A stretch of 64,000 nt of DNA from Anaspis maculata (taxonomy: Eukaryota > Arthropoda > Insecta > Coleoptera > Scraptiidae): positions 53,193,416 through 53,257,415 of the forward strand of contig OX421966.1 in NCBI GenBank assembly GCA_949128115.1. The letters are read 5' to 3'. Positions within the stretch are counted from its first letter, which is position 1. The number at the start of each line of letters is the position of its first letter. This document shows, piece by piece, positions 47,712 through 59,397 of the stretch. Made by a program: the position numbers and the translations under genes. The notes under the pieces are model-generated. The model was not told the DNA's origin, made no database searches, and saw only the letters and a list, made by a program, of their open reading frames with translations.

Positions 47712-50280
47712 ACTTTCCCGGCCCCCCACGAACTCGGAGGGAAAGTATTGTAATCGTGCAGAAAAAAAGTTTTGGGATTACGCCGGATATATCCATTTTG
47801 AGGTTTTTCAAGACGATTGAGACAATTTCCAGAATGATGTCTGTCCGTATGTGTGTGTGTATGTCTGTAATCTTCCACGATAACTGCCGAAACGTTGATC
47901 CGATCGACTTGAAATTGAGTATGCAGACATGGTTTCACCCTGGAATGACCGGATTAGTTTTTGGCTGTCATCTGGCGAACAGAAATGTCACTATCAGAAA
48001 ATGACAGAAGCTACATTTTACGGAACTTGACTTGCGATATATCGTTTGAAAGCCCTTGAAAAACTGTATCCAGAACAGTTAAAAGTATTTCCATATCTGT
48101 TATCTGTCAAATTATAAAAAATATCAAAGTCTGGAACTTTGCCATTCAATTATTCAAAATCCATACGGCAGATTTGAATCAAACTCGGCAGGAAGCAACA
48201 TTACCAAAGAATCAAGCTAATGCTGAAGTTGGAGTTTCCCACCGTTTTCCGGACAAGCGCTATGAATTTTCAAAGTTTGGCCTGGCCGAATTCAGCCGGG
48301 CTTGCCTGTTCCTCGATTTTTGGCCTATTCAATTTTTTTAGCAACATAGCAACCAAACCGGTAGGTAACTACGTTTTTGTTACGAATCGTATCAATGTCA
48401 AAGTGACAACATGAACGCTGTTCTCGGCAGGTTCTCGGTGTTTTCTTTTGTATCTTCTTGCATCATTTGAGGCAACAGTGCGAACCGATCCTTTGTTTTG
48501 TTTGGGGCCCCGTAAATCCCCTAGTGTTTTCTGTAGCTTTAGCAACTTCAGTATGCCTATTCCATTGACGTATATGTACAAACTGTAAATGTGTGCAGTT
48601 CCCTTATTTGATTCGGTACCAGGGCCCCATCCCCATGGTGTCTGCCGTTCAAGGCCCTGAGGGGGCCCCCTTCTGTGTCTATCAGATTTTGCCGTTTCAG
48701 GCCAAAACTGCGGCCTTGTGTCTTCTTGGGTTCGTTGAAGCCCTTTAGGCTCCTGATGTCTACGGGTGTCTCTTGAAGCCCCACTTAGCCCCCCTCTTTT
48801 TTTTTTAGTTTTCAGCACTATCGTGCCTTCAGGTGTGGTTCGGACCAAACTTCTTGATGGGCTCGAAGTCTCATTTCAGAGGTCACCACTTCGAGGCCCT
48901 GAATTGCAATTAATTAGAACTCTGCCCCAGGTTTTCAATCCGCGACCAATTTTCACCAGTTAATTTACAAACAATAATTTAGGTTGCATCATTAAAGGCA
49001 ACAGTGCGCCCCGATTGATTGTGTGTTCAAGTGTTGTTTGGGGCTGTGTAAACCCCCTTGTGTGGAACTAGCATTGCATTCTTGAGATATCACAACAGTT
49101 AACTACCTCTAGTTCTACCTTTTGAATTATATCATCACCTTGTACCTACTTCATAATGCGATCGCGCAAATTAAACAGTTCTGCCACGATAACTACAAAA
49201 TTGTTGATCGGATTAAATCGAAATCAGGTACGAAAGCATAAGTTCAGCCTGGAATGACCTGATTAGACTTTGGGTAGATGATTTAGTTTGGAAGCCCTCA
49301 GATGGCACATTGGGTCTGGGCTGGGCTTGTCTGCCCAAGCTCTAAATTGAAGATATAGAGTTGAAATTTGACACACAGATGCAGAAAGTTCTTAGTCAAG
49401 TTTGTGTAATTTCATCATCATGTCTAAAGTAGGAACAAAAATTTTAGTATGGAACTAGCATTGCATTCTTGAGATATCACAACAGTTAGCTTCCTAGTTC
49501 TACCTTTCGAAATATTTCATCACCGTGAAAACCTAAGAGCCTGTCATTTGTTCTGTTGGCCCGACAATGGATGCAGGATGCTCACTAAACGCTCAACTCA
49601 CTGGAACTTTTTCAATCAACTTCTCAAATAAATCCCACTTTCCCGAAGGGACGCCTGAATCAAACTCATTACTGACGTCCCTGGATACCGCCGGGAAAGT
49701 TTTGTGTCGCCCCACATACTTAATATACGATCGCGCAAAATGAACGGTTCTGCCACGATATCTGTGTAATTGTTGGTCCGATCAAATCGGAATCAGGAAG
49801 GGAAGCATAATTCAAGTCTGGAATGAGCTGATTGAACTATGGGTAAATAATTCTCACTGGAAGGCCCTCAGATGGCACATTGGGCTTGGACCTGTCTTCC
49901 CAAGCCCTAAATTGAAGATATAGATCTGAAATCTAACACACAGATGCAGTAAGGGTCCTAAATCAAGTTTGCCTAATTTGATCACGATGTCTGAACTAGA
50001 AACAAAAATTTAATAAGGAACCAGCAATGCTTTCTTGAGATTAGCAACAATTAGCTTCCTAGTTCTACCTTTCAAAATATTTCATCACCTTGGAAACCTA
50101 ACAACCTGTTACTTGTTCTGTAGGCCCGACAATGGATGCAGGATGCTTGCTCAACGCCTAACTCAATAAAAAAATTCCATAGATTTCCAAATAGAACTCT
50201 CCCCCTCCCGAAGGGACACTTCGATCAAAATCATTACTGACGTCCCTGGATACCGCCGGGAAAGTTTTGTGTCGCCCCAC
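47712..50280. repeat. Long repeat block with about 570-bp direct units
   Basis: Two direct copies start at gatcgcgcaaa (49160 and 49731) and end tactgacgtccctggatacc, then ccgggaaagttttgtgtcgc. A partial copy precedes them (49057-49130) and a diverged one lies at 47800-47980. A second repeated pair, ggcaacagtgcg (48472 and 48991), marks a 520-bp duplication. The block begins actttcccggc and ends with the inverse, gccgggaaagt. A (GT)n tract lies at 47850. The 159-codon minus frame at 48369-48848 is basic, low in complexity and unrecognised. Confidence 0.65.
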
Positions 50281-50284
50281 AACA

Positions 50285-51175
50285 GATTTTATGTCTTGTA
50301 ATTATGATCAAACGACATCCACGCCAGACTTTATGTGTGTATCTTCTGCTTTCCCTGGTTCTTACGTGGAATCAAGTGTCATCTAAGTGATGTATTTTCA
50401 GGGGCGGCCACAACATCTCCATTTTTACTTCCCCAAAAATTGACTAATGCGCCTCCCCGGATCGCAACTCCTACGAAATTAGGTGGCTTGATGAAACTTT
50501 ATGGTCAATAGCTAAGAGAAAAGTGTTTCACGCCACGACGGTCACAGACCGATCATCGATTGGGGTATTCCAGGTCAGTGCTCCAAGATTTTTAGAAAGC
50601 CCCTGCTGTTAAACAGACAAACTACGAAACAAAATGTTTTACGCCAATAAAAAAACGATGATCCAGACAACTTGGTGAAGCAGAGATCATTTCAATGTAC
50701 CAAGATGAAATACGGATTATTTTGGCTGGGTTATTTTTACAATTTCAGCAAAGTGAATCTTCTTGCCCGCGTAAAGTTGACACAAGCGGGAACCTGACAC
50801 AGGTCTGCAAGAAATCGGCATTTCTCCAGCAAAAATAATGGACCACGTCTTCATCACGACCTCTGGGATCTCTGGAGGATTTGTCTTGCTCAAACCCGAT
50901 TATTTGTGCAGTAGCATCATATCGAACGCCAAACAATAAATACTGATGTTGACTGACACACGCTGACTGTTCCCCAACGTTCATGTGGCAACCCGGTATT
51001 ATTTTTGGCGCGCTTGTTCACTCGATTTGAACAGATGGACCGTGATGAACTGAATTTCTATTTCCTTTTTAGATGCCAATGATTTTCTTGATATTTTTGT
51101 CATTGAATAATTGCATAGGTATAAATATTATCGTCTGGACAATAATTACCTTTATACATTTATATACTATTTCAA
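50285..51175. other. No gene recognised
   Basis: AT-rich spacer before the LINE tail. Confidence 0.4.
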
Positions 51176-51182
51176 CTTTTTA

Positions 51183-52880
51183 ATAATAATAATAATAATA
51201 ATAATACTTTATTCACTCTTTGTCGCCACGAATAACAATGGATAGAGCAAGTCACTTTTAGGTATACCTATACAGTAAACATACCTATTACAATAACATA
51301 AACAAACATGTACAAAAAAAAAGACTATAAAATAGGATAGATGATTAGAATATGATGGCAATATACAACAAATACAACAAAAGAATACAATTATTTATCT
51401 TTCGGCTGCGACAGCGTCTTTGTCATTAAGAAATTCCTTTACACTGTAAAAGGCTTTTCCAATTAGAAACTTTTTTAATTCTGTTTTAAACCCTTTGTTC
51501 TTTTCAACGTTTTTTATACGTCTCGGCAGTTTATTGTAAATGGTAATGCAGGCGTTCCTAGGGCTCCTAGAGCACAGTGAAGTCCTGTGTTGGTCGACCC
51601 TCAGGGTGTTTGAGCTCCGCGTCAGGTATGAATGATCGGCCACGCTGTCCTCAAAGTAATGACAGTTGTTCCTAACATAATTCGAGCATTTGTATATGTA
51701 GATAGATGGCAGTGTTAGTATACGTGAGGATCTGAATGTTTCTCTACATGATTCTCTCCATTGGAGGTTAAAAATAAGTCTCAAGATTTTTTTTTGCTGT
51801 ACAAATACACGGTGAACTTTTGATGCTTGTCCCCACGCAATGATGTTGTATGACAACGTCGAGTGAACCAATCCGTAATACATCTGTATTGAGGAAGGCA
51901 GCCGAACATCTGACTTCAGTTGTAAAATCGCGAAGAAAGAACTATTTAGTTTTTTACATAACCTATCGATGTGCTGATCCCAGCACAGCCGACCATCCAC
52001 ACGCAAACCCAGGAACGCCGCACCATTCTCGAAAGGATCAGCGACAACACCCTCACCTGCCTTACCGAAGTAGATACATTTAGTTTTGTTGACATTGAGT
52101 AACAATTTGTTACGTTCGCACCATGCGGACATTTCATTAATCACACTGGCAAGCCTTTCCTGCAACTCCTCCGGAGTGTTACCCGTTACTGCAACCGAGG
52201 TATCGTCGGCAAAAAGGACAGGGAAGCCCGACTTAATGTACAGTGGTAAGTCATTTATGAAGAGCAAGAAAATCAATGGTCCGAGTACTGATCCCTGTGC
52301 TACTCCGTACTCGACGCCAAATTCCTTTGACAGGAATTCTCCGAGTCTGACCGATATCTTTCTATCAGTCAAAAATGAGATAATCCACTTTAGGATATTT
52401 CCACGTATTCCTAACTTATATAAATTGCGATGAACAAAGTCGCTGTCGATGCTGTCAAAAGCAAGGGACAGATCAAAGAACAAGCCAGCTACATATTGTC
52501 TCTTATCAAGCTTAGAATTAATGAAATCGAGGAAACGTACCGCCGCGGTTTCGGTCGACCTACACTGCCTAAAGCCATGTTGAGCGTCTGTTAAAATTCT
52601 ATATTTTTTAAGAAAGGCGGATAGTCTAGTGTAAACAACTCTTTCGAACACTTTTGAAAATATGCTTATCAAAGATATGGGCCGATAGTTTTTTACATTT
52701 TTTACATCATCTTTTTTGTGCACTGGAATCACAATTGAAGACTTCAGAATTTGAGGAAACACGCCCGAACCAACAGACGCATTAATCATAAATGTCAGCG
52801 GGCCGACCACTCCCTCACAAACCGCTTTCAGAACCTTTGCCGTCACTCCGTCCTGGCCCGATAGAGGCCAGAGGATAGAG
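51183..52880 (-). mobile_element. 5'-truncated LINE with (TAT)n tail
   Basis: The minus-strand element runs from about 52880 through a reverse-transcriptase frame and a 3' untranslated part of about 190 bp. That part has AATAAA just before a trinucleotide tail (about nine ATT repeats, seen as (AAT)n at 51183-51207 on the plus strand). The apurinic endonuclease and the 5' end are missing, as is usual for LINE insertions. A target-site duplication was not found. Confidence 0.85.
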
Positions 52881-52915
52881 ATTTTGCATAGAGGATGAAT
52901 GCAAGATGGCGTCAA
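51395..52915 (-). CDS. LINE reverse transcriptase, open but 5'-truncated
   Basis: This is the longest frame in the window: 506 codons without a stop. From about residue 18 it follows Jockey/CR1-like LINE reverse transcriptase: NYRPISL (76-82), the GFR block (114), motif A FFDLSLAFDS with catalytic Asp148, GVAQGSVLGP (204-213), and FADD at 235-238 with both catalytic Asp residues. After these come the LNVNKTKCIYFG block and a thumb/C-terminal region ending near YSVKEFLNDKD. The protein copies element RNA into DNA at a nicked target. The first 17 residues do not match and are probably chance codons from flanking DNA, so the start Met is not genuine. It lacks an endonuclease and would not be autonomous. 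It is the youngest coding element here. Confidence 0.9.
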   Translation of the reverse strand: MTPSCIHPLCKISILWPLSGQDGVTAKVLKAVCEGVVGPLTFMINASVGSGVFPQILKSSIVIPVHKKDDVKNVKNYRPISLISIFSKVFERVVYTRLSAFLKKYRILTDAQHGFRQCRSTETAAVRFLDFINSKLDKRQYVAGLFFDLSLAFDSIDSDFVHRNLYKLGIRGNILKWIISFLTDRKISVRLGEFLSKEFGVEYGVAQGSVLGPLIFLLFINDLPLYIKSGFPVLFADDTSVAVTGNTPEELQERLASVINEMSAWCERNKLLLNVNKTKCIYFGKAGEGVVADPFENGAAFLGLRVDGRLCWDQHIDRLCKKLNSSFFAILQLKSDVRLPSSIQMYYGLVHSTLSYNIIAWGQASKVHRVFVQQKKILRLIFNLQWRESCRETFRSSRILTLPSIYIYKCSNYVRNNCHYFEDSVADHSYLTRSSNTLRVDQHRTSLCSRSPRNACITIYNKLPRRIKNVEKNKGFKTELKKFLIGKAFYSVKEFLNDKDAVAAER

Positions 52916-54520
52916 AAAATAAAAACCAGTTGACTCTCTTTATTTCTTACATAATAACAACCAATTTTTGTCGAGATGCACTCACTTGATACCAAGCATG
53001 TGCATAAGGATTTGTGAATATGGGAAACCATCTCAAAAAATCATAAATTTATTGAAAACAAATTGAGTCTGGCAGATTTTCGAAGATAATGTTCTAAAAC
53101 ATCGTTTTTGCTCTATTGGTTCTTGCAGGCGGACCTGATTACAGAGCAAGCAAGATTCACAACATCCCACAGTGCTGTTCAGCTAGCCGACTGCATGGTT
53201 TTCTCCAAGAAAGGGAATTGAAAGCTACAGGGTCAGAACTTCTTCGGGAAATGCCTCCGTGGAAAACGTTCTGTTCATAAATGGCTTTATGAAATTTGGT
53301 TGGGAACTCAACAGAACATAATATGTAGTTATGAGGAAACATAAACACGCAAATTATTGTGCCCCCTAGGGCCATAGCGGGCCTAGTAGTTTCAATAAAA
53401 CATGAAACAAAGCTCTCTATGAGGAGAACCATGAGACCAGAATGACTTAGACCGACACAAGTCTAATACATGCAAGTCCGACCATCCGGTGGAGTGGCAG
53501 TCAGAGAGATCTGTACCTACACTTTGTGGGAGCTCCTAATATGCGAGTTTTCGGCGGCGGCATCTATTAAAGGCATTCCGCGATGCCATGACTCAAAGCA
53601 TCAGGCAGACAAAAAATAAAATACGAAATTCCACGTAGAGCCACACCGTCACCAGGAGCATCGATGGTAAAAATGTACACACGTATACTCAAGCCAAGAA
53701 GAGCAATGCTGGGTGGAAACAACTCCAAATTGCATTACTGGTGTGTTTTTAGATGATATGAACCGCTCTAACAGCCCCGTTAGAGCGTGCAGGTACACTA
53801 CATCCGTTTTTTCCAAGATAAATCTCCCCACCCATCACTACGTTCATCACGAGGTTCGCCAGTAGCCAGTCGCCAGTCAATGTTCATCACGAGGTTCGCC
53901 AGTCGCCAGTCAATAGGTAGGTACTAGATATAGCCTGAGCAAAAGCTGAAAACCAGTTACATCCTCCACCCACAAATCAAATCAAATTCAAGGGAAGTAA
54001 CAAGATATTCATAAGGCTGAAATCGAGATTTCCTCCGAAGTGTTTGGATAGGCGTCAATTTCGAGGAAAACAGCTCAGACTTAGGTGACGTCCATGGCTG
54101 TGATTCATTTGAATTAGCCAGGCAGACAAGACGGAAGAAAAATCCCCTAACAACGAGCTGCAATCTCGAAATTAAATCCTGTAGGTAGGCGTCGTGCAAA
54201 AGTATTACAGCAATCTTATAACCGTACAAAAGCAGGTGCGGTTAGAAACAACGCGGGTTGTTTGGTCCAAACGAATGAAAGGCACCATCGCATCAAGTAA
54301 TAAGTCCACTTCTCTGTTCGATCGATCTGCAATACACAGTGTTTCTAAGTATTATGTGTTTAGCAATTCCGAACATCAACGAGCTCTAAGAAAATCGTCT
54401 AACTCTAAGGCCCACTTATCCCGTCTCAGGTTAACTTTATCCAATTAGTAAATAACTCCACAGCAACGATTGTTGGAACAATGGTTTCTATGGCATTTCA
54501 CCTCAGGTTAAGCTTGGGAT
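52916..54520. other. No gene recognised; small tandem duplication
   Basis: No domain was found. At 53843-53914 a 35-42-bp unit (gttcatcacgaggttcgcca start) is present twice in tandem. Confidence 0.5.
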
Positions 54521-54527
54521 AAAGTTA

Positions 54528-54983
54528 AGCCGCATCCACATAGGATTAGTGCAGTTGGACTGCAGGGTGATTGCGTAGGTGATAAATCAATCTTACCATG
54601 AGCGTTCACATAGAATTAGTGCGGACCTAGCGACTTGACACGTAAGCTGCCGACCTGACGCAACAACCGTCAAACGGCTTTTTCTTGTTACCGTTTAAAA
54701 TTTGGCATTCGCATCTCACAGCAGCAGATTCGCATTATCAGTCAAGTCATCACGCCGCAACAATAGCTCAGCAACGGAATCGTGAATTGGGATTGGCGAT
54801 AGTAAGAAAATTGGCAAGGGCAGTGCGGAATGCCAGAAAACTTCAAACTTCTGCCATCTCAACTGCACTCCAACTGCCACTGGTTTCTAACCGTATGTTT
54901 ATGTGAACGCTCAATGCAAAAATCTATAGTTTAGCTATTTCACCATACCGTTGCCACTGCACTAATCCTATGTGGATGCGGCT
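54528..54983. mobile_element. MITE, possibly PIF/Harbinger type
   Basis: A 26-28-bp near-perfect terminal inverted repeat starts AGCCGCATCCACATAGGATT. The flanks are TTA (54525-54527) and TCA (54984-54986), compatible with a mutated 3-bp TWA duplication of Harbinger elements. A third partial copy of the repeat (cacatagaattagtgcgg) lies inside near 54610. The interior is non-coding. Confidence 0.65.
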
Positions 54984-54989
54984 TCAACC

Positions 54990-55940
54990 TGGAATGGAAA
55001 TACTGGGCGTAAAACTGACAGGTCTATATGAACTAGCCTCTTTCGTGTGGGCAGATGCGCAAGCGTGAGGGCGCCAAAATTGGAATTTTTAGTAAACTAA
55101 ATTATTATATTTTCTAGCGCTAATATTCTAATATTGATGTACAAAGTTACGAAACTCGAGCTACGCGTGCGCATACGAAAAATGCTGTATCTAACCTCCC
55201 GGTACCGGTAGCTTGTAATGTAATAATGTTGTAATAAATAATTTTTTGTATTCAACTCAAAAGAGAGAAGTTGATCAGAGCGCACTTTTCAAAAGGTCAT
55301 AATGGAGGGTAATAAGTTTCTTGATCTGAAAAGTAGGTGAATTCATTGCTTGTTGTATTACTTTGTTATGCAAAAGGCTTGAAAATAGCTATTGTGAATA
55401 GATTGGGTTGAGCAAGCGATGATGAAAAGTAAAGATGATGAGTAATGTACAGCGAGATAGTAAATATTTTGAGATATCCGTTCTGCCTTTCAGTAAATAA
55501 AATGAACGATATAACAATCCAATAGTCTTCTGCCTTTTCTCATAATAGCTGACAATGCGAAGGAATCAAATGAATCATATAGAGAAAATCTTATAACCTT
55601 CAGTAGCACCAGGTGCCAGGTTTTGACTGACACATAAAGTGTGATCTGAAACAGTCAACTGTGGACAACAAGCTGTTGACGACAATTTGGAGAAGCGTTT
55701 TGGCATTGGTGGAGATGTATACTATAGGCAGCTGAAGTGCCACAAAACGAGTGGTAAATCTACTTTGGTAAATAATATTTCAACCCAGTTTGCCGATGTT
55801 GGCTAATTTTTATTGTATCAGAGTATCAGAGTTAATAGGTTGAAAAACGCAAGGGAAAAACATTTGTTCATGATAATCCTTGAACCGTTAAGGAAGTATG
55901 AATAATTTATCGCGCCGTAATTTATCCCAAGATATATCAG
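54990..55940. other. No gene recognised
   Basis: AT-rich sequence with no long frames or repeats seen. Confidence 0.4.
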
Positions 55941-55943
55941 TTA

Positions 55944-56069
55944 ATAACGGGTGTTTTTTTAAATCTGGCGTCCAAGTATGCTGTGCTCCAGCCGAAAAGC
56001 GCCTCATTCCTCTGCTTTCGGCCAGAGCACAGCATGCTTGGACGCCAGATTTAAAAAAACACCCGTTAT
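55944..56069. mobile_element. 126-bp near-perfect hairpin, probably a tiny MITE
   Basis: The left arm ATAACGGGTGTTTTTTTAAA, followed by a tctggcgtccaag segment, pairs with the right arm almost without mismatch over about 50 bp. The axis is near 56007 with a loop of about 18-30 bases. TA lies at both boundaries (55945-55946 and 56067-56068). A hairpin RNA source cannot be excluded. Frames running through it read both arms and are not genes. Confidence 0.8.
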
Positions 56070-56106
56070 ATTTGTTCTTGAAAGTTTATGAAATCCACTT
56101 AACAAT

Positions 56107-56541
56107 ATGGAAAGTAAGAGAGCTACGGCAGCCCTTAAGCCATCAACATGTATCAACAAACAAAATGAGAGAAACCAGTTGAATGGTCCACCCCAAAGAA
56201 TAAAAAATGGAGGAAGAAACGAGAACACCAAGCACAGTATGCCTCCAGATCCAGAAGCTAAACACAAAGAAGTAGATTCCGAAGACAATTATGTTCAAAA
56301 AGATGGAGAAGAAGGCAACGCCATCGACAATTATTGTCTCTTCTCTTTGGTTTACAGCAACAACTTAAATCATGATTTAACTCACATGAAAAAATGCCAT
56401 TCATTTTCGTTTCTCCGTTTGAAAGACTGTGTAGACGTTGGAAGTCTTGTGGAGTTCTTAGGCAAACAATCAAAAAATCTTTTAGTTTTTATATGCTCAA
56501 AAATATTGCGCTACTGGAACCATCTGTCACAACCAATTTGA
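56107..56541 (+). other. Unrecognised 144-codon frame
   Basis: The frame starts just after the hairpin. The predicted product is hydrophilic and rich in Lys, Asn and Glu up to residue 75. It then has a segment (NLNDLTHMKKCHSF-like) that does not match a family I know. It could be a remnant of an element protein. No start context or neighbour supports a real gene. Confidence 0.2.
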
Positions 56542-56544
56542 GAA

Positions 56545-57715
56545 GTCTCCAGTTCCAAATTGGAAAAAAAGGCATAAAGAAGACAGATAGGACAGCTATC
56601 AGTTTTGTTCTAATATAAACTGACCAGAGAACAAGGTATGGTGTCTTTGATGGCCAATTTTGAAGACGATTTAATTGGAGATGCTTCTCACTGAGACACC
56701 TTCCAAACGAAAAAAAGTTTTTCAGTCGGTAGCTGAATGTACAATAAAGAAGTAGGCGACGTGAATAAAATGATTAAAATGGATGCACTGGTAGCAGCTT
56801 CTACAGTTAGAATTCGACAGAAGAAGTACATTGAACCGTTGAGTATTCATATTCATATTCATTTATTTTACCATCAAAAACCTCGTCAAAAACACTTTAC
56901 ATGGTAAGGTCAAAAACCGTTGAACCAAAGTTGAACCGAAGAATTCATCTTCTTCAACATTTTTTGATGAATATACTTGATGATTCTCTAACGAGTTGCT
57001 GTTTTTAACGACAAATTACAAATGTATAACCTTGACGACCCATTGTTGCAACAATGAGTTACCAAGACATCACACTTGTAAATTGTCGTTTGTAGTTTTA
57101 TAAAACGGGCCTCTGGTAAAATGATTTTAAAAAATCGCCTCTGCTGCTGCGGCGAGTGTATAAATCACTTCCAGTTGGATTTCACGAAAAATTCAAGTTT
57201 TCGAAAAATGTAAAATGTAACTTTGTTCACTGATAAATCAAAACCCAGATTTTCAAAAAAACAGTTGTTTCTTCCGTTTGCATTCTTTGCGGAAATATAT
57301 TATGCCAAAAATATTTCACAAAAATGATACCAAAACCCTCTAATAACTTGAATATCTATGTCGTTGTGCGCTTGAAAATTGATTTAGTGTATTTTCCGCA
57401 TAACCGGAAAAAACTGTGGAATCGTAGAACTGGGTTGCCTACCCACTCATGTTTGCTCTTAAGGTATATTTGAAAATTCAGTTTCTCTTATTTTTTTGCT
57501 TTCAGAAACTCTTATTCGTTTGCCAGTTCTCTAATGAGTGCCTGTGATTTTTGTAGTTTTTCCGGCAGACAGGTTTAGCCGAAGGTCAAGACAAAGAAGT
57601 CTATCTGTATCTTTTTCGCACTGCCTTGCGTCCGCAATCCATCCTTGTGATGGAAATGACAGCCTTAAGGACGGCATTTCCTAGTGTTTTTTTTTAAACG
57701 TAAGTTTCATGGAAA
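56545..57715. other. No gene recognised
   Basis: AT-rich sequence. There is a short attcatattcatattcattt repeat near 56845. Confidence 0.4.
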
Positions 57716-57722
57716 CCAACTA

Positions 57723-59153
57723 GTCCAGGAATTATAGAAAAAATAGCGAACAAAAATGAAAACTAGCCGGATTTTTGTATATAAGCTCAGTTAAGCATGT
57801 AGTTCAACATAGTAAAAGTCCTCAAGAGCCTGTGAGCTTCGGCCGTTGTGGCCTCGAGAAGAACTTGAGGATCAGTCTTTCGTGTTTATCTCGTAAACGA
57901 TGGCACTTGGAGAAAAAGCACTTGGAGCAAAATTTTTGGAAATTGTGTTGTCTACAAGAAAGGTCCTAACATATTCCATCATCAGTCCACTCCTTTGTCA
58001 AAACACAAGAAAAGCTAAATAGTTCAGATGCTTGATGCCGAAGACTGTACGGACCTTGAGTTTTATGATGGCAGGGTGCCACTTGGTAGAGGTGTTGTTC
58101 GATCCATTCTCTTTTGATTGAAACTCAATGTCATCAATACCAACTATGCCGGCGGCATATACAGGGTGACATCAAAATAAAAAGTTGAACAAATGTACTT
58201 CAAGAACCAAAATAGGTAAAGACATGTAAATCGCCAAAAATATTTCTAATTTCATGACCATGAAATCGTCGTAAACTTGAATCAAAATGTTGAGCCGTTT
58301 CTGAAATATCTTCAGAAGACTGAAGTCGTTACGAAAAAAAAATAGTTTTCCGTATATCAGTAATTCTTCAAATATTGAATCGAAACTTGGTGTTTTGAAT
58401 CGAAACAATGATAAATTACATTCAAAATGAAGTTACAGTGAAAAGCCCTCTCTAGGCCAACTAATTTTAGAAAAAACACAGTCCAATTTTTTTTCTGATA
58501 AGTAGACGAAAATATTTTTTTTTTGTAACAACTTCAGTCTTTTGAAGATATTCCAAGAACGGCTCAAGATATTCAATTCAAGTTCACGACGACTTCATGA
58601 CCATGAAATCAGAATTATTTATGGCGATTAACATGTCTTCACCTATTTTGGTTCTCGAGGTACAAATGTTTAACTTTTTATTTTTATTTCACCCTGTATA
58701 TGCCGCCGGCATAGTTCGTCTTGATGGCTTCAAGTTTCAACCGAAAGAGAGTAGATCAAACAACACCTCTACGAAGTGGCACTCGGCCATCATAAAACTC
58801 AAGGTCCATACCAGTCTTCAGCATCGAGCATCTGGACTATTTTTATTTTCTTGTGTGTTTGACGAAGAAGGAGATGACTGACGATGAAATATGTAAGGAC
58901 CTTCCTTGTAGACAATAAAATTTCCAACAATTTCTTTCTGGGAACTTTTTTCCCAAGTGCTATTGTTCACGAGATATACGCGAAAAACTGACCCTCAAGT
59001 TCTTCTCGAGGCCACAACGGCCGAAGCTCACACAGGATTCTTGAGGACTTTTAGTATGTTGAACTACATGCTTAACTGAGCTTATATACAAAAATCCGGC
59101 TAGTTTTCATTTTTGTTCGCTATTTGCGATTTAAACAGCTAAAATTCCTGGAC
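57723..59153. mobile_element. 1.43-kb TA-flanked foldback element
   Basis: The tips GTCCAGGAATT and the complement are flanked by TA (57721-57722 and 59154-59155). Arms of about 660 bp face each other around an axis near 58440. Each arm carries a tatgccggcggcatatacagggtg-type segment (58147-58170 and 58687-58710). Near each tip is a GGACTTTTAGTATGTT-like site (57806-57823 inverted; 59043-59060). Non-coding; frames such as 58172-58408 and 58597-58881 are arm sequence. Confidence 0.9.
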
Positions 59154-59397
59154 TAAGTGAAGTAGAAAAAATTGAAAGAAAAGCGCAATCTAAAATCAAG
59201 TGTGATCAATGTGAAAGTATTCCAGAATTTTGAAAATCAAAGAACTTGATTTTTTTCAAAGTTTGTATACATATACCGGGTAGGCCATGGAAAACCGTGT
59301 CGGAATTTTTCCTTCTGAAATTTTTTTTCCACCTACGATTTTATCGAACTTTTCAGCACTGACTAGCCAACTGAATTGGCTATATTTTCCGTATTCA

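Noticed and set aside
48369..48848. 159-codon minus-strand gene
   Set aside because: Basic low-complexity product inside a repeat block; no domain recognised.
55898..56182. Opposing 94-codon genes around the 56-kb hairpin
   Set aside because: Both frames read the palindrome arms; no conserved motif and no shared start context.
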